Notes: a model not told the origin generated them from the sequence alone. 44,132 nucleotides of DNA from Lentisphaeria bacterium UBA4640 (GCA_002405835.1 DHMO01000046.1:22101-66232), one strand, 5' to 3'. Positions 9,139 to 18,022 are shown, numbered from the stretch's first letter. Program-made: numbers and translations.

Positions 9139-9789
9139 ATGATTCAGTTTGACCTGAAACGCCGCTGGGTCTGTTTCCTGACCGGAATCGTGCTCAGCGG
9201 CTTCGGGGTTGCAATGACAACCCGCGCGGGGATCGGCACCACGCCGATCTCCAGCGTCCCGTACGTTCTTTCGATGATCACCCCGCTCTCCATCGGGATG
9301 TGGACTCTGCTCATGAACGTTTTCTTCGTCCTGATTCAGTGGATGATTCTCCGGAAGGAATTCCCGCGTTACCAGCTGCTTCAAATTCCGGCGACCTTCT
9401 TTTTCGGCATGATCATCGACCTCGGAATGTTTATGTTCCGCCCCATGGTTTCCGATTTTTATCCGTATCAGATTCTGATGCTCATCGGCGGCTCCGCCCT
9501 GCTGGCCGCCGGAATCGCCCTTCAGGTCATGACCGACCTGCTGTGTCTGCCAGGCGACGCTATTGTCAAAATCGTTTCGGAAAAGCTGCACTGGAACTTC
9601 GGGAAACTGAAGGTTTCGTTTGACGTCACGCTCACAACAACCGCGATCGTCATTTCCCTGGTTTCGCTCTCAACACTCCGCGGCGTCCGCGAAGGAACCG
9701 TAGCCGGAGCTTTCTGCGTGGGAACGCTCGTGGCGCTCTTCATGCCGCGCCTGCGCTTTGCAAGAAAGCTCTGCTACATAAGAAAATAA
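9139..9789 (+). CDS. YczE/YitT-type (DUF6198-like) integral membrane protein
   Basis: 216 aa with about five hydrophobic helices (near residues 11-32, 50-72, 82-105, 112-132 and 160-180). It has the signature AMTTRAGIGTTPISSVPYVL after helix 1, characteristic of YczE/YyaS/YitT-like inner-membrane proteins. The biochemical role of the family is unknown to me; transport is a common guess. It is co-transcribed with the GH42 enzyme (one base between them), so a link to sugar uptake is possible but not shown. It converges with manA, with five bases between the stops and no obvious terminator. Confidence 0.7.
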   Translation: MIQFDLKRRWVCFLTGIVLSGFGVAMTTRAGIGTTPISSVPYVLSMITPLSIGMWTLLMNVFFVLIQWMILRKEFPRYQLLQIPATFFFGMIIDLGMFMFRPMVSDFYPYQILMLIGGSALLAAGIALQVMTDLLCLPGDAIVKIVSEKLHWNFGKLKVSFDVTLTTTAIVISLVSLSTLRGVREGTVAGAFCVGTLVALFMPRLRFARKLCYIRK

Positions 9790-9794
9790 CCCCG

Positions 9795-10862
9795 TCAGGA
9801 ACGCGGGGGAAGAATGAACATGATGCGTCCGCTTCCCCGTATCCCGCATGTCTCCAGCGAATACGGCAGCAGAAAACTTTCCCCGCGCCGGACCGCAAGC
9901 CCGTTCACCGAAACGGAGCCTTCGCAGACAACACCGATGCGGAACATGCGGTCACTCAGATCCAGTTCCCAGCTCTCGCGGAACGCAAGTTCCTCCACCG
10001 CGAAATATCCGCACGCTTCGAACGGAATCAGACTCCGCAGAGTGCCGTTTCCGCGCTCTTCAACGAGCTTCGCCGCAGGAGTGCAGAGCGCACGGATTTC
10101 CGCCTCGCTCCGGGAAGTGAAGTCAAACAGCGACATGGCGTCCGCGGGAGCAATTCCGGCGAACCGCTGTTTTTCATTGAGCTGAACTCCGCAGCAGTTG
10201 ATTTCCGGGACGATCACCAGATCGCTCGGCTCCATGACCTCGACCATCGTCACCCCCGGTCCGATCGCATGGGGGAGTCCGCCGCGGATCACAATGACGT
10301 CGCCCGGACGGACCGCGATTTTATTCAGCATTCCGAGTCCGGTTTTATATTCGCCCTCAAGAGATTCGCGGACAAATGTCTCTTTATCGAGTTTTTCGTT
10401 GAACCCGACCAGCAGATAGGGCGCTTCCCCGTTGATTTCACGGGTTGCAAGCACAAGCCATGCCTCCGTTTTGCCATAACCGGCGTTGAAAAACTTCTTT
10501 GCATCCGCACGGCTCGGATGAACCTGCACCGGGAGCTGTTCCGCCGAATCCAGCAGTTTGGTCAGAACCGCAGGCGTTTCCCCGTACTTTGCAAGGTGCG
10601 CGGGCCCGAGAATCTCCTCTGCGTGCTCATGCAGAAATCCGGGGAACGAATGCACAGCGCCGTCGTATTCAATCTTGCTGATTCCATGTCCGGGCGAATG
10701 GTAAGCGCGTCCGTTGCCCTCAATGCATGAAGCGATCCAGTTTTCCGGGAAACGTGTGTCCGCAGGTTCCGGATTTCCGCACAGACGGTCGATGCCGCTC
10801 CCTCCGGTGTAGAGCCGGAGGACGCGGTTCGGCAAAAATTTGAACGGCTTCAGCATTTTCAT
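9795..10862 (-). CDS. manA: Mannose-6-phosphate isomerase, class I
   Basis: 355 aa cupin enzyme that interconverts mannose-6-phosphate and fructose-6-phosphate in the cytoplasm. Metal ligands of the class I fold are present: Q113 and H115 in QVHPS, E133 in KTEAW, and H198 in GLPHAIG. The ATG overlaps the stop of the upstream glycosidase gene by four bases (ATGA), so the two are translationally coupled. This supports a mannose or mannan role for that enzyme. The N-terminal segment before residue 100 is shorter than in the E. coli enzyme, as in many bacterial short forms. Confidence 0.88.
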   Translation of the reverse strand: MKMLKPFKFLPNRVLRLYTGGSGIDRLCGNPEPADTRFPENWIASCIEGNGRAYHSPGHGISKIEYDGAVHSFPGFLHEHAEEILGPAHLAKYGETPAVLTKLLDSAEQLPVQVHPSRADAKKFFNAGYGKTEAWLVLATREINGEAPYLLVGFNEKLDKETFVRESLEGEYKTGLGMLNKIAVRPGDVIVIRGGLPHAIGPGVTMVEVMEPSDLVIVPEINCCGVQLNEKQRFAGIAPADAMSLFDFTSRSEAEIRALCTPAAKLVEERGNGTLRSLIPFEACGYFAVEELAFRESWELDLSDRMFRIGVVCEGSVSVNGLAVRRGESFLLPYSLETCGIRGSGRIMFILPPRS

Positions 10863-12859
10863 TTCATCTTTTCCAGCATCAGCAGAATGCCGGAATTCAT
10901 TTCCATCTTGAGCGTTCCGTTTTCAAACTGAACAGCCGCCGGATCGTCCGTCTTTGCGGAAACGATTTTCCAGCCGGGAGCAACAACAGGTTTGCCCGTA
11001 TAGCTTTCAAGCCCGCTGTTGACCAGCAGAACCGCGACACGGTTTTCACTGAACGCATGTTCCGACTCAAGGACGTAACGCGAACCGGACGAAACAAGAA
11101 GTTTCTTCGGCAGAACGGAAGCGTAAATCTTCCACGCATCGCCGTCGTAATATCCCGGAGCACTGTACGCGAGACGTTCCACGGGGAAACCGAGCGTGTA
11201 AACAACACCTTTGCCGTACCGGTTGCGGAAGAAGCAGGGGTTGCCCTCCGCATCCGCGGCAAGAACTTCCGCCGTCAAAGCATGGAACTTGACGTCGACC
11301 GGACGCGGCATCGTGACTTCAAAACCGTCGAACTTGTACGTCGTCGAGCCGGAAGAAACACGGCGCGAGAGGACTTCCATTCCGCACACCTCATTCGTGC
11401 GGGCAAGATAGGTGTCGTCCCACGCGAGGAAGAGCGTTGCGCCGTTGCGGACTTTTGCGAGAAGCTCCTCCCAGCGGCGCGTGGTCAGCATCGCCCGTGC
11501 CGCCGCAGACGGAATGAAGTAGTATTTTGCATCGCGGATCGGGTCCTCCGGAGACTGGTATTCCGGAATGATTCCCGCCTGCCGCGCAAGAATGTACGAA
11601 GCGTGCACCAGCTCGCGTTTGTGAGCAAGAAAGACCGCATCGTTTTTTGCCTTCGGGAGTGCGGGAAAATCCAGAGATTTGAGAAATCTGCCGAACGCCG
11701 CGATCTTCTTTGCGCCCGGCTGAGGAGTGCGGTCGGAACGGAAAACCCCGTGTTCCACACCCGGCCAGTTCCAGTTGTAAGGGGAAATGTCCAGCTGTTC
11801 CTGGTCAAAAGCACACCACCAGAGCATCCCGCGCCCGTTCGACGCCCACAGATTCCAGAGCAGACCGCGCTGATACATGGCGAGACGGTCCAGGGAAACC
11901 GCCATCGGACGCCACAGTCCGTGCTCTTCCACAAACGACGGCTTTCCGGCAATCTGCTCCAGACCGGAATTGAGCGCGGCGCAATAGGTGAGATTGCGGA
12001 GCGAATTGAATTCTTCTATTCCCGCTTTGTCCCACATGTTGTAGGGATGAACGGAAAGATAATCGGAGAGATAACCCGTAGCGGAGCTTACCCACGGATT
12101 TTCCTCCGCGGTTATATTGAGTCCATCCACTCCGATAACCGGACGCGACGGGTCGGCATGGCGGATTGCGGTATGGATGTAGCGCAGCCAGAATTCCGCC
12201 TGGGCGGGATTCTTCACCGGTCCCAGACAGCGGGTTTCATTGCCCGATTCCCACGCGACAATCGCAGGGTGATGTTTCATGCGGCGGACAAAATAATCAA
12301 TGAAACGCCCCTCCCATTTCAGCGCAATGGGATCCTCGTACAAGTTGAGTCCCTCCAATGCGCGCGGCAGAAACAGACGCAAGGTCATATGTCCAGTAAG
12401 GAGACAGACGATGAGTTTGTGTCCGTATTTTTCCGCAAGATTGCAGAACTCCTCGAAATGTTCCATCATCGTTTCATCAATTCCGGCATATCCTGCAGGC
12501 GTATCGGGACAGAACTCCTCCGTTTCAAACATGCGGGTTTCGTAAGGAATTCCGGAAGGTCTTCCAGCTCTGTGAAGTTCATAGATAGGCTGAAAATCGT
12601 TCCAGGTGGGGAACACGCGGAGAAGATTCATTCCATGTTCCGCGAGAGCCTTCATATCCTTCTCGACGGCTTCGGGGTTCCATTTGCGCCACATCTGCGT
12701 TGCGGTGCGGCTCTCCCAGTAGTTGACTCCGAGCGTCATTGTTCCGTCTTTAAGCATAGTTTTTTCTCCTTTTCCGGCCGGATGCAGAGCCTGTGCCGAG
12801 AGCGGGGTTCCCGCAATCAGCAGCGCTGCTCCGATTGTTGCAATCGTTGAAAGTTTCAT
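10859..12859 (-). CDS. Secreted clan GH-A glycoside hydrolase, GH5/mannanase-like
   Basis: 666 aa from the ATG at 12859. A longer in-frame start exists, but this one follows AAGGAAGTG and opens a signal peptide ending near SAQA, so export is likely. The TIM barrel has the acid/base Glu E208 in WESGNETR and the likely nucleophile E312 (or E311) in FVEEHGLW. HPYN and WNLWASNGRG are also GH5-like. After about residue 400 a glutamine-amidotransferase-like domain and a small beta domain follow. Its coupling to manA suggests the product contains mannose. The precise family and substrate are inferred, not proven. Confidence 0.78.
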   Translation of the reverse strand: MKLSTIATIGAALLIAGTPLSAQALHPAGKGEKTMLKDGTMTLGVNYWESRTATQMWRKWNPEAVEKDMKALAEHGMNLLRVFPTWNDFQPIYELHRAGRPSGIPYETRMFETEEFCPDTPAGYAGIDETMMEHFEEFCNLAEKYGHKLIVCLLTGHMTLRLFLPRALEGLNLYEDPIALKWEGRFIDYFVRRMKHHPAIVAWESGNETRCLGPVKNPAQAEFWLRYIHTAIRHADPSRPVIGVDGLNITAEENPWVSSATGYLSDYLSVHPYNMWDKAGIEEFNSLRNLTYCAALNSGLEQIAGKPSFVEEHGLWRPMAVSLDRLAMYQRGLLWNLWASNGRGMLWWCAFDQEQLDISPYNWNWPGVEHGVFRSDRTPQPGAKKIAAFGRFLKSLDFPALPKAKNDAVFLAHKRELVHASYILARQAGIIPEYQSPEDPIRDAKYYFIPSAAARAMLTTRRWEELLAKVRNGATLFLAWDDTYLARTNEVCGMEVLSRRVSSGSTTYKFDGFEVTMPRPVDVKFHALTAEVLAADAEGNPCFFRNRYGKGVVYTLGFPVERLAYSAPGYYDGDAWKIYASVLPKKLLVSSGSRYVLESEHAFSENRVAVLLVNSGLESYTGKPVVAPGWKIVSAKTDDPAAVQFENGTLKMEMNSGILLMLEKMK

Positions 12860-12888
12860 GTACGAGCACTTCCTTTTCAAAAGTTTTG

Positions 12889-12899
12889 AATATATTATA
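12889..12899 (-). promoter_or_regulatory. Probable -10 region for the GH5-like/manA operon
   Basis: On the minus strand TATAAT (12899-12894) overlaps TATATT (12894-12889), about 30 bases before the start codon. No good -35 hexamer is present (TTTTCC at best), which would fit an activated promoter. Confidence 0.4.
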
Positions 12900-12962
12900 C
12901 ACGAAAAACCGGAAAACGCCATGTATAAAATGAACCAGTTTTTGTATTTTACGCGCATCCGT

Positions 12963-12979
12963 GCTGAAAAATTTTCAGC
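12963..12979. promoter_or_regulatory. Perfect palindrome between divergent genes, candidate operator
   Basis: GCTGAAAA-A-TTTTCAGC: 8-bp arms around one central base. It sits 7 bases before the -35 of the kinase gene and about 65 bases upstream of the glycosidase -10 on the other strand. No T tract follows a coding gene here, so it is not a terminator. The symmetry suits a dimeric regulator. Confidence 0.5.
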
Positions 12980-12985
12980 GACCAC

Positions 12986-13014
12986 TTGTTTCATAACGGA
13001 TGTGGATGTATATT
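12986..13014 (+). promoter_or_regulatory. Promoter of the Ser/Thr kinase operon
   Basis: TTGTTT (12986-12991), 17 bases, then TATATT (13009-13014), 26 bases before the ATG at 13041. Confidence 0.55.
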
Positions 13015-13040
13015 GCACAAAATAACTGAAGGATTTCAAC

Positions 13041-15257
13041 ATGCGGTTCCGTTGTCCATTCTGCTACTACACGATCAGCGTCGACGATATGTCGCGCGGG
13101 TATCCGGTTGTCTGCGCGGGATGCGGCAAAGAGGTGCTGATCCCGCCCGGAAGGTTCGATCCCGGGTGCATCATCGGAGACTTCGTCATTCTCGAAAAAC
13201 TCGGAGCCGGCTCCATCGGAACCGTTTACAAGGCAACCCAGCTTTCGCTGGACCGTCTGGTCGCACTCAAGATTCTCTCGCCGGAATATACAACTTCAAA
13301 AGGAATCGAAGATTTTCTCCGCGAAGCACGCGCGGCGGCAAAGCTCACGCACACCAATCTCGTGCAGTCCTACGCAGTCGGAGAAGATGACGGTTTCTGT
13401 TACATGGCAATGACTTACGTCAACGGAGAGAACCTGCGGACGCGTCTGCGCCGCGAGGGACGGATCCCCGTCGACGAAGCGCTCCACATCACCCAGCAGG
13501 TCGCCGAAGCGCTTTACTACGCGTGGGATGAAGCCGGACTGATTCACCGCGATGTGAAGCCGGACAACATCATGATCACCGACGACGGCATTGTCAAACT
13601 GACCGACCTCGGGCTTGCAATGAACCAGTCGGAATGGCATGAAGGCATGGATGTTTCGGGCAGCCCCTCCTACATGAGCCCGGAACAGTTCCGCGGCGAA
13701 AAACTTGATCCGCGAAGCGACGTCTACAGTCTCGGTGTCTCCCTGTATCAGATGATCTCGGGACGGCTGCCGTTTGAAAGCGATTCGGTCAAGAAGCTCG
13801 CGGAAATGCATCTTGAAAAAGAACCGCCCTCTCTGCGGAGACTCGTTCCCGGCGTTCCGCTTGCCGTCGACGCACTGGTCCGCAAAATGATGGCGAAACG
13901 GCGCGAAGACCGCTTTGCCTCCATGGAAGAGGTGCTGAAGGCGATCTGGACCATCCGTCAGAAGACCGCGCCGAACAAAAGCCTCGTGCCGGATGTTCAC
14001 ACAATCTCCATCAAACGTCTCGACTACGACATGCAGACGGAATCTTCGGAACTCAAAGCGAAAGCGGCGGAAAAGGTCACAATCCACGCCTCGCTGATGG
14101 ACCGCGTCATCACCGGATTCGTCGCCGCGGCGGGAACACTCGTCATCACACTGATTCTCGTGGCGGTATTCATGCCGCGCGAAGGGAAAATCAACACGTT
14201 CGACAAGGTCAGCTACTTCGAAAAACTTTCCGGCGACCGCAGTCTCGATTCCGCCGCTATTCTGGAAGAGGGACGCAAAATTCTGGATGAACTTCCGAAC
14301 CGCGGAACTGTGGAATATGAATACAATCTGGCGAAGATGAAAAATCTGCTCTCCGCCATTGAACTGGAGACGCTCCGCAACGAAAATCTTCAGATCAAGC
14401 AGGAGAATTCCGGACTGAAACGGAAGAACCGCACGCTCTCCCGGGAACGCGACAATCTTTCCCGCCGCAACACCCAGCTGGAACGGGTGGTCGCCGCGAA
14501 TTCAGATTACAGTGAAATCAAACAGAAACTCGCGGAACAGAACGCCGCCGTGCAGTCACTCGAAAAATCTCTGGCGGAACAGCGTACTCAGAACGGCGCA
14601 CTCAAAAAAGAACTTGATGCGGCGAAACGCGCGGCTCTTGAGCACGAACAGTTCCAGATCCGTCTCATCCTGCTCCGCTATCAGCTCAACCGGGAATTCC
14701 GTGAAGGGGAGGAATTTCTCCTGAACCGGAAAGAGGAACTGCCCGGGCTTGCGGACTGGCTCGGCAGAAAAATCGAACGCAACCGCTTCTTCGGGAGAAT
14801 CTACGAACTTGTTTCCGAAAGCGGCGACCACTTTATCGGCTGCACGATCAAAACCGGCGAAAACGAATACACCGTTCTCGACATCAGCGACGGAGTTATC
14901 CGCTGCCAGAACAGACTCGGCGGGACGGAGCTGAAGGACTGGAACACCTTCCTGCCTGAGGCTCTGACCGCGCTTCTGATGAACGATTCGGAGATGAAAA
15001 AGAGACCGCGCGAACTCGCCGCCGGCTGCGAACTGCTCCAGGAACGTCTGGGGCCGGCCTGCGCAGCAAACCCGGAGGATGCCGAACTTCAGGCGGTGGC
15101 ATCCGCATATGCGAAAGCGAAAAAGAAGTATCTCAACAGCGCGCTTTCCGCCGGCTCTGCCAAAGCCCGGCAGCAGCTCCGCGAATTTCTGCAGAGCATG
15201 GAAGGCGCCCGGATATATCCGGAACTGAAACAGGAATTTCAATCCCTCGCGGAGTAA
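13041..15257 (+). CDS. Membrane Ser/Thr protein kinase with N-terminal zinc ribbon
   Basis: 738 aa. Residues 5-28 form a zinc ribbon (CPFC and CAGC). A PknB-type kinase domain spans about 47-305: glycine loop GAGSIG (55-60), K77, E95, HRD 169-171, N176 and a DLG in place of DFG (D189). One membrane helix lies at about 356-378. The external part starts with a long coiled coil (about 435-540) and ends in a helical region of unknown type. All catalytic residues are present, so it should be active. The response regulator gene follows after 13 bases. The signal sensed and the targets are unknown. Planctomycete-type genomes carry many such kinases. Confidence 0.87.
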   Translation: MRFRCPFCYYTISVDDMSRGYPVVCAGCGKEVLIPPGRFDPGCIIGDFVILEKLGAGSIGTVYKATQLSLDRLVALKILSPEYTTSKGIEDFLREARAAAKLTHTNLVQSYAVGEDDGFCYMAMTYVNGENLRTRLRREGRIPVDEALHITQQVAEALYYAWDEAGLIHRDVKPDNIMITDDGIVKLTDLGLAMNQSEWHEGMDVSGSPSYMSPEQFRGEKLDPRSDVYSLGVSLYQMISGRLPFESDSVKKLAEMHLEKEPPSLRRLVPGVPLAVDALVRKMMAKRREDRFASMEEVLKAIWTIRQKTAPNKSLVPDVHTISIKRLDYDMQTESSELKAKAAEKVTIHASLMDRVITGFVAAAGTLVITLILVAVFMPREGKINTFDKVSYFEKLSGDRSLDSAAILEEGRKILDELPNRGTVEYEYNLAKMKNLLSAIELETLRNENLQIKQENSGLKRKNRTLSRERDNLSRRNTQLERVVAANSDYSEIKQKLAEQNAAVQSLEKSLAEQRTQNGALKKELDAAKRAALEHEQFQIRLILLRYQLNREFREGEEFLLNRKEELPGLADWLGRKIERNRFFGRIYELVSESGDHFIGCTIKTGENEYTVLDISDGVIRCQNRLGGTELKDWNTFLPEALTALLMNDSEMKKRPRELAAGCELLQERLGPACAANPEDAELQAVASAYAKAKKKYLNSALSAGSAKARQQLREFLQSMEGARIYPELKQEFQSLAE

Positions 15258-15270
15258 CAAGGAGACAGCA

Positions 15271-15714
15271 ATGGGAAACAGACTGAACCTGCCCGAAGGA
15301 ACGGAAACCATTCTGATCGTCGATGATCAGGAAACCGTCTGGGATTTTCTGATCGAAGCGCTTCAGAAACTCGGTTATTCCGTCCTGCTGGCGGAAAACG
15401 GACTCGACGCCGTGGAAATTTACGAGAACAACCCCGGTCAGATCGACCTCGTTCTGCTGGATATGATCATGCCGCATCAGGGAGGGCATACGACGTTTTA
15501 CAAGCTCAAGGAGCTCGACCCTGACGTCTGCGTGCTGCTCTCCAGCGGCTTTGTATCGCATGACGAAGTGGACGATCTGCTGGCGAACGGCGCGGCGGGC
15601 TTTCTTCCGAAACCGCACCGCATCGCGACGATGGCGACGGAAATCCGCCGGATTCTGGACGCAAGGAAAAAATCTCAACCCGTCCCGGAAGAAAAAAACG
15701 GGGAAAAATCTTGA
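15271..15714 (+). CDS. Single-domain response regulator (receiver only)
   Basis: 147 aa with one CheY-like receiver domain: acidic pair D18/D19, phospho-acceptor D64 in LLDMIMP, S91/S92 switch residues and K114 in LPKPHR. No output domain follows, only a charged tail of about 20 residues. It begins 13 bases after the Ser/Thr kinase gene, with AAGGAG as ribosome binding site, so the two are very likely made together. No histidine kinase is near. It may be cross-regulated by the Ser/Thr kinase or work as a phosphorelay shuttle; that is inference. Confidence 0.85.
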   Translation: MGNRLNLPEGTETILIVDDQETVWDFLIEALQKLGYSVLLAENGLDAVEIYENNPGQIDLVLLDMIMPHQGGHTTFYKLKELDPDVCVLLSSGFVSHDEVDDLLANGAAGFLPKPHRIATMATEIRRILDARKKSQPVPEEKNGEKS

Positions 15715-15723
15715 AAATCCGGC

Positions 15724-15751
15724 GTGATTTTTTCAAAAGATGTGATATATT
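15724..15751 (+). promoter_or_regulatory. Promoter of the phosphatase/RpiB-SHMT/serS operon
   Basis: GTGATT (15724-15729), 16 bases, then TATATT (15746-15751). The -35 resembles that of clpC (TTGATT followed by a T run). Confidence 0.5.
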
Positions 15752-15788
15752 AATAAAATCACGTCAATTTTAACGGAGGACGGACGCG

Positions 15789-16259
15789 GTGAACATCCTG
15801 TTTGTATGCACGGGCAATACCTGCCGGAGTCCCATGTGCGAGGGATTTTTCCGGAAACTCATACAGGATGCGCATGCCGACGGAATCCGCTGTAAATCGG
15901 CGGGGACCTGCACGTGTAACGGTCTCCCCGCCTCCCGCAACTCTCTGGCCGTTATGAAATCTGTCGGGATCGACCTTGCAAATCACCGGTCCTCACAGAT
16001 TTCCGAACAGCTCATCACGGAAGCCGACCTGATTGTCACCATGACGGCTTCACACCGCGCCGCCGTTCTCGCGCAGTATCCGGAAGTCCGTTCCAAAACC
16101 GTTCTTCTTTCCGACTTCCGTTCCGGGACGGGCAGACATGCCGATATCGCCGACCCCTACGGAGGCTCCGAAGCGGTCTACCGGAGCTGTTTTGAAGAGA
16201 TGAAGGCCCCCCTTCAGAATCTTCTCCTCGACACACTGAATCAGCAGAAATCAACATAA
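15789..16259 (+). CDS. Low-molecular-weight phosphatase, probable protein-arginine phosphatase (YwlE-like)
   Basis: 156 aa starting with GTG, 9 bases after GGAGG (15775-15779). The P-loop CTGNTCRS (residues 7-14) has the catalytic C7 and R13. Position 11 is Thr, as in Bacillus YwlE, where Thr11 favours phosphoarginine, rather than the Ile of tyrosine phosphatases. The general acid is in ADPYGGS. Cytosolic. It is followed 22 bases later by an RpiB-SHMT fusion, mirroring the ywlE-rpiB-glyA order of Firmicutes. The window also encodes a ClpC. Family assignment is firm; the substrate (pArg, pTyr, or both) is inferred from one residue and context. Wzb-type polysaccharide roles remain possible. Confidence 0.85.
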   Translation: MNILFVCTGNTCRSPMCEGFFRKLIQDAHADGIRCKSAGTCTCNGLPASRNSLAVMKSVGIDLANHRSSQISEQLITEADLIVTMTASHRAAVLAQYPEVRSKTVLLSDFRSGTGRHADIADPYGGSEAVYRSCFEEMKAPLQNLLLDTLNQQKST

Positions 16260-16281
16260 CAATCACGAAAGGATGTTACGA

Positions 16282-18000
16282 ATGAAACCTGTATCTGACT
16301 GGAACAAAGACGACAAACGCATCGCCATTGCCTCCGACCACGGCGGCTTTGAGCTCAAAAAGGAACTCACCGCCGCGCTCGCCGCAAAAGGCCTTGAGGT
16401 TGTCGATTACGGTCCCGCGGTTCTGGATCCCGAAGACGACTACAACACCTTCGGCGCCAAACTCGCCCGCGCGATTTCCGTCGGAGAAATCGAAAAAGGC
16501 ATTCTGCTCTGCCGCTCCGGCGTCGGAATGGCGATCGTCGCAAACCGCTTCCACGGCGTCCGCGCCGCTGTCGCCTACAGCGCCAAGCTCGCCAAAGCCT
16601 GCCGCGACCACAACGATTCCAACGTCCTCGTGATTCCCGCGGACTACGTTTCCCGCGCAGAAATCGATGAGATCATCGCCGCCTGGCTCGGAACCGGATT
16701 CACCGCCGAAGGACGCCACGCCCGCCGCCTCAACCAGCTCGAAAAAGATTCCTACGACGATATTGCCGCTCTCCGCAGCGCCGATCCCGAAGTCACCAAA
16801 TGGATCGACAAGGAAGCCGTCCGCCAGTTTGAAGGCATTGAGCTGATCGCATCCGAGAACTACGCCAGCTGCGCCGTCCGCGCCGCCCAGGGCTCCGTTC
16901 TCACCAACAAATATGCCGAAGGATATCCGGCGAAGCGCTACTACAACGGCTGCGAATTCGTCGATGAAGTCGAAAAGATCGCCATCGAACGCGCCTGCAA
17001 ACTCTTCGGAGCAGAAGCCGCAAACGTCCAGCCGCACTCCGGCTCCCAGGCGAACATGGCCGCATATTTCGCCCTCATCCAGCCCGGCGACACCATCCTC
17101 GCCATGAGCCTCGACCACGGCGGTCACCTGACTCACGGTCACAAGATGAACTTCAGCGGACAGCTCTACAACGTTGTTCCCTACGGAGTCAACAAGGACA
17201 CCGAAACCATTGATTACGATGAAGTCCAGAAGCTCGCGACCGAGCACAAGCCCGCGCTCATCGTCGCCGGCGCCAGCGCCTACCCGCGCGTCATCGACTT
17301 CGCCCGTCTCCGCCAGATCGCGGACTCCGTCGGTGCCAAGCTGATGGTCGACATGGCGCACATCGCCGGACTCGTGGCCGCAGGAATCCACCCGTCCCCG
17401 GTTCCGTACTGCGATATCGTCACGACCACGACCCACAAGACCCTCCGCGGTCCCCGCGGCGGTCTCATTCTCTGCAAAGAGCAGTACATCAAGGCCGTCA
17501 ACTCCAAAGTCTTCCCGGGTATCCAGGGCGGACCGCTGATGCACGTCATCGCCGGCAAAGCCGTCTGCTTCGGCGAAGCTCTGAAACCGGAATTCAAGGA
17601 ATACCAGAAGCAGCTCGTCAAGAATGCCGCGGTTCTCGCCCAGGCGCTCGTCGACAAGGGCTTCCGCATCGTTTCCGGCGGAACCGACAACCACCTCATG
17701 CTCGTTGACCTCCGTCCGAAACACACGACCGGCAAGGAAGTTGCGACCGCGCTTGACAAGGCGCTGATCACCGTCAACAAGAACATGATCCCGTTCGACC
17801 CGGAGAAACCGATGGTCACCAGCGGCATCCGTATCGGCACCCCCGCAATCACCACCCGCGGAATGAAAGAGCCGGAAATGCTCAAGATCGCCGACTTCAT
17901 CAACCGCGCAGTCGAAAACCGCAACGACGATGCCGCGCTCGCCGCAATCGCCGAAGAGGTCAAAGCATTCACCGCGGCCTTCCCGCTTCCGCAGTTCTAA
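16282..18000 (+). CDS. Fusion of ribose-5-phosphate isomerase B and serine hydroxymethyltransferase
   Basis: 572 aa. The ATG at 16282 is preferred to one three codons upstream because the latter overlaps the ribosome binding site AAAGGA. Residues 12-150 are RpiB: D19/H20 in SDHGG, base C77, H110 in DHND. Residues about 157-572 are complete SHMT, with the PLP Lys K386 in TTTHKTLRG and the HSGSQAN loop. The two halves would interconvert ribulose-5-P/ribose-5-P and serine/glycine with tetrahydrofolate. In the RpiB loop the usual CGTG is CRSG (R78, S79), so sugar specificity may differ. No frameshift is needed and the frame is open across the joint. serS follows after 22 bases. Confidence 0.92.
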   Translation: MKPVSDWNKDDKRIAIASDHGGFELKKELTAALAAKGLEVVDYGPAVLDPEDDYNTFGAKLARAISVGEIEKGILLCRSGVGMAIVANRFHGVRAAVAYSAKLAKACRDHNDSNVLVIPADYVSRAEIDEIIAAWLGTGFTAEGRHARRLNQLEKDSYDDIAALRSADPEVTKWIDKEAVRQFEGIELIASENYASCAVRAAQGSVLTNKYAEGYPAKRYYNGCEFVDEVEKIAIERACKLFGAEAANVQPHSGSQANMAAYFALIQPGDTILAMSLDHGGHLTHGHKMNFSGQLYNVVPYGVNKDTETIDYDEVQKLATEHKPALIVAGASAYPRVIDFARLRQIADSVGAKLMVDMAHIAGLVAAGIHPSPVPYCDIVTTTTHKTLRGPRGGLILCKEQYIKAVNSKVFPGIQGGPLMHVIAGKAVCFGEALKPEFKEYQKQLVKNAAVLAQALVDKGFRIVSGGTDNHLMLVDLRPKHTTGKEVATALDKALITVNKNMIPFDPEKPMVTSGIRIGTPAITTRGMKEPEMLKIADFINRAVENRNDDAALAAIAEEVKAFTAAFPLPQF

Positions 18001-18022
18001 CCAGAAACAAGGAGTCTGATTT

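Noticed and set aside
11057..12850. 597-codon open frame on the plus strand opposite the GH5-like gene
   Set aside because: Shadow frame; the minus-strand gene has catalytic residues and a signal peptide.
12860..13042. Extended N-terminus of the GH5-like enzyme
   Set aside because: It would cross the promoter region and hide a clear signal peptide and ribosome binding site at 12859.
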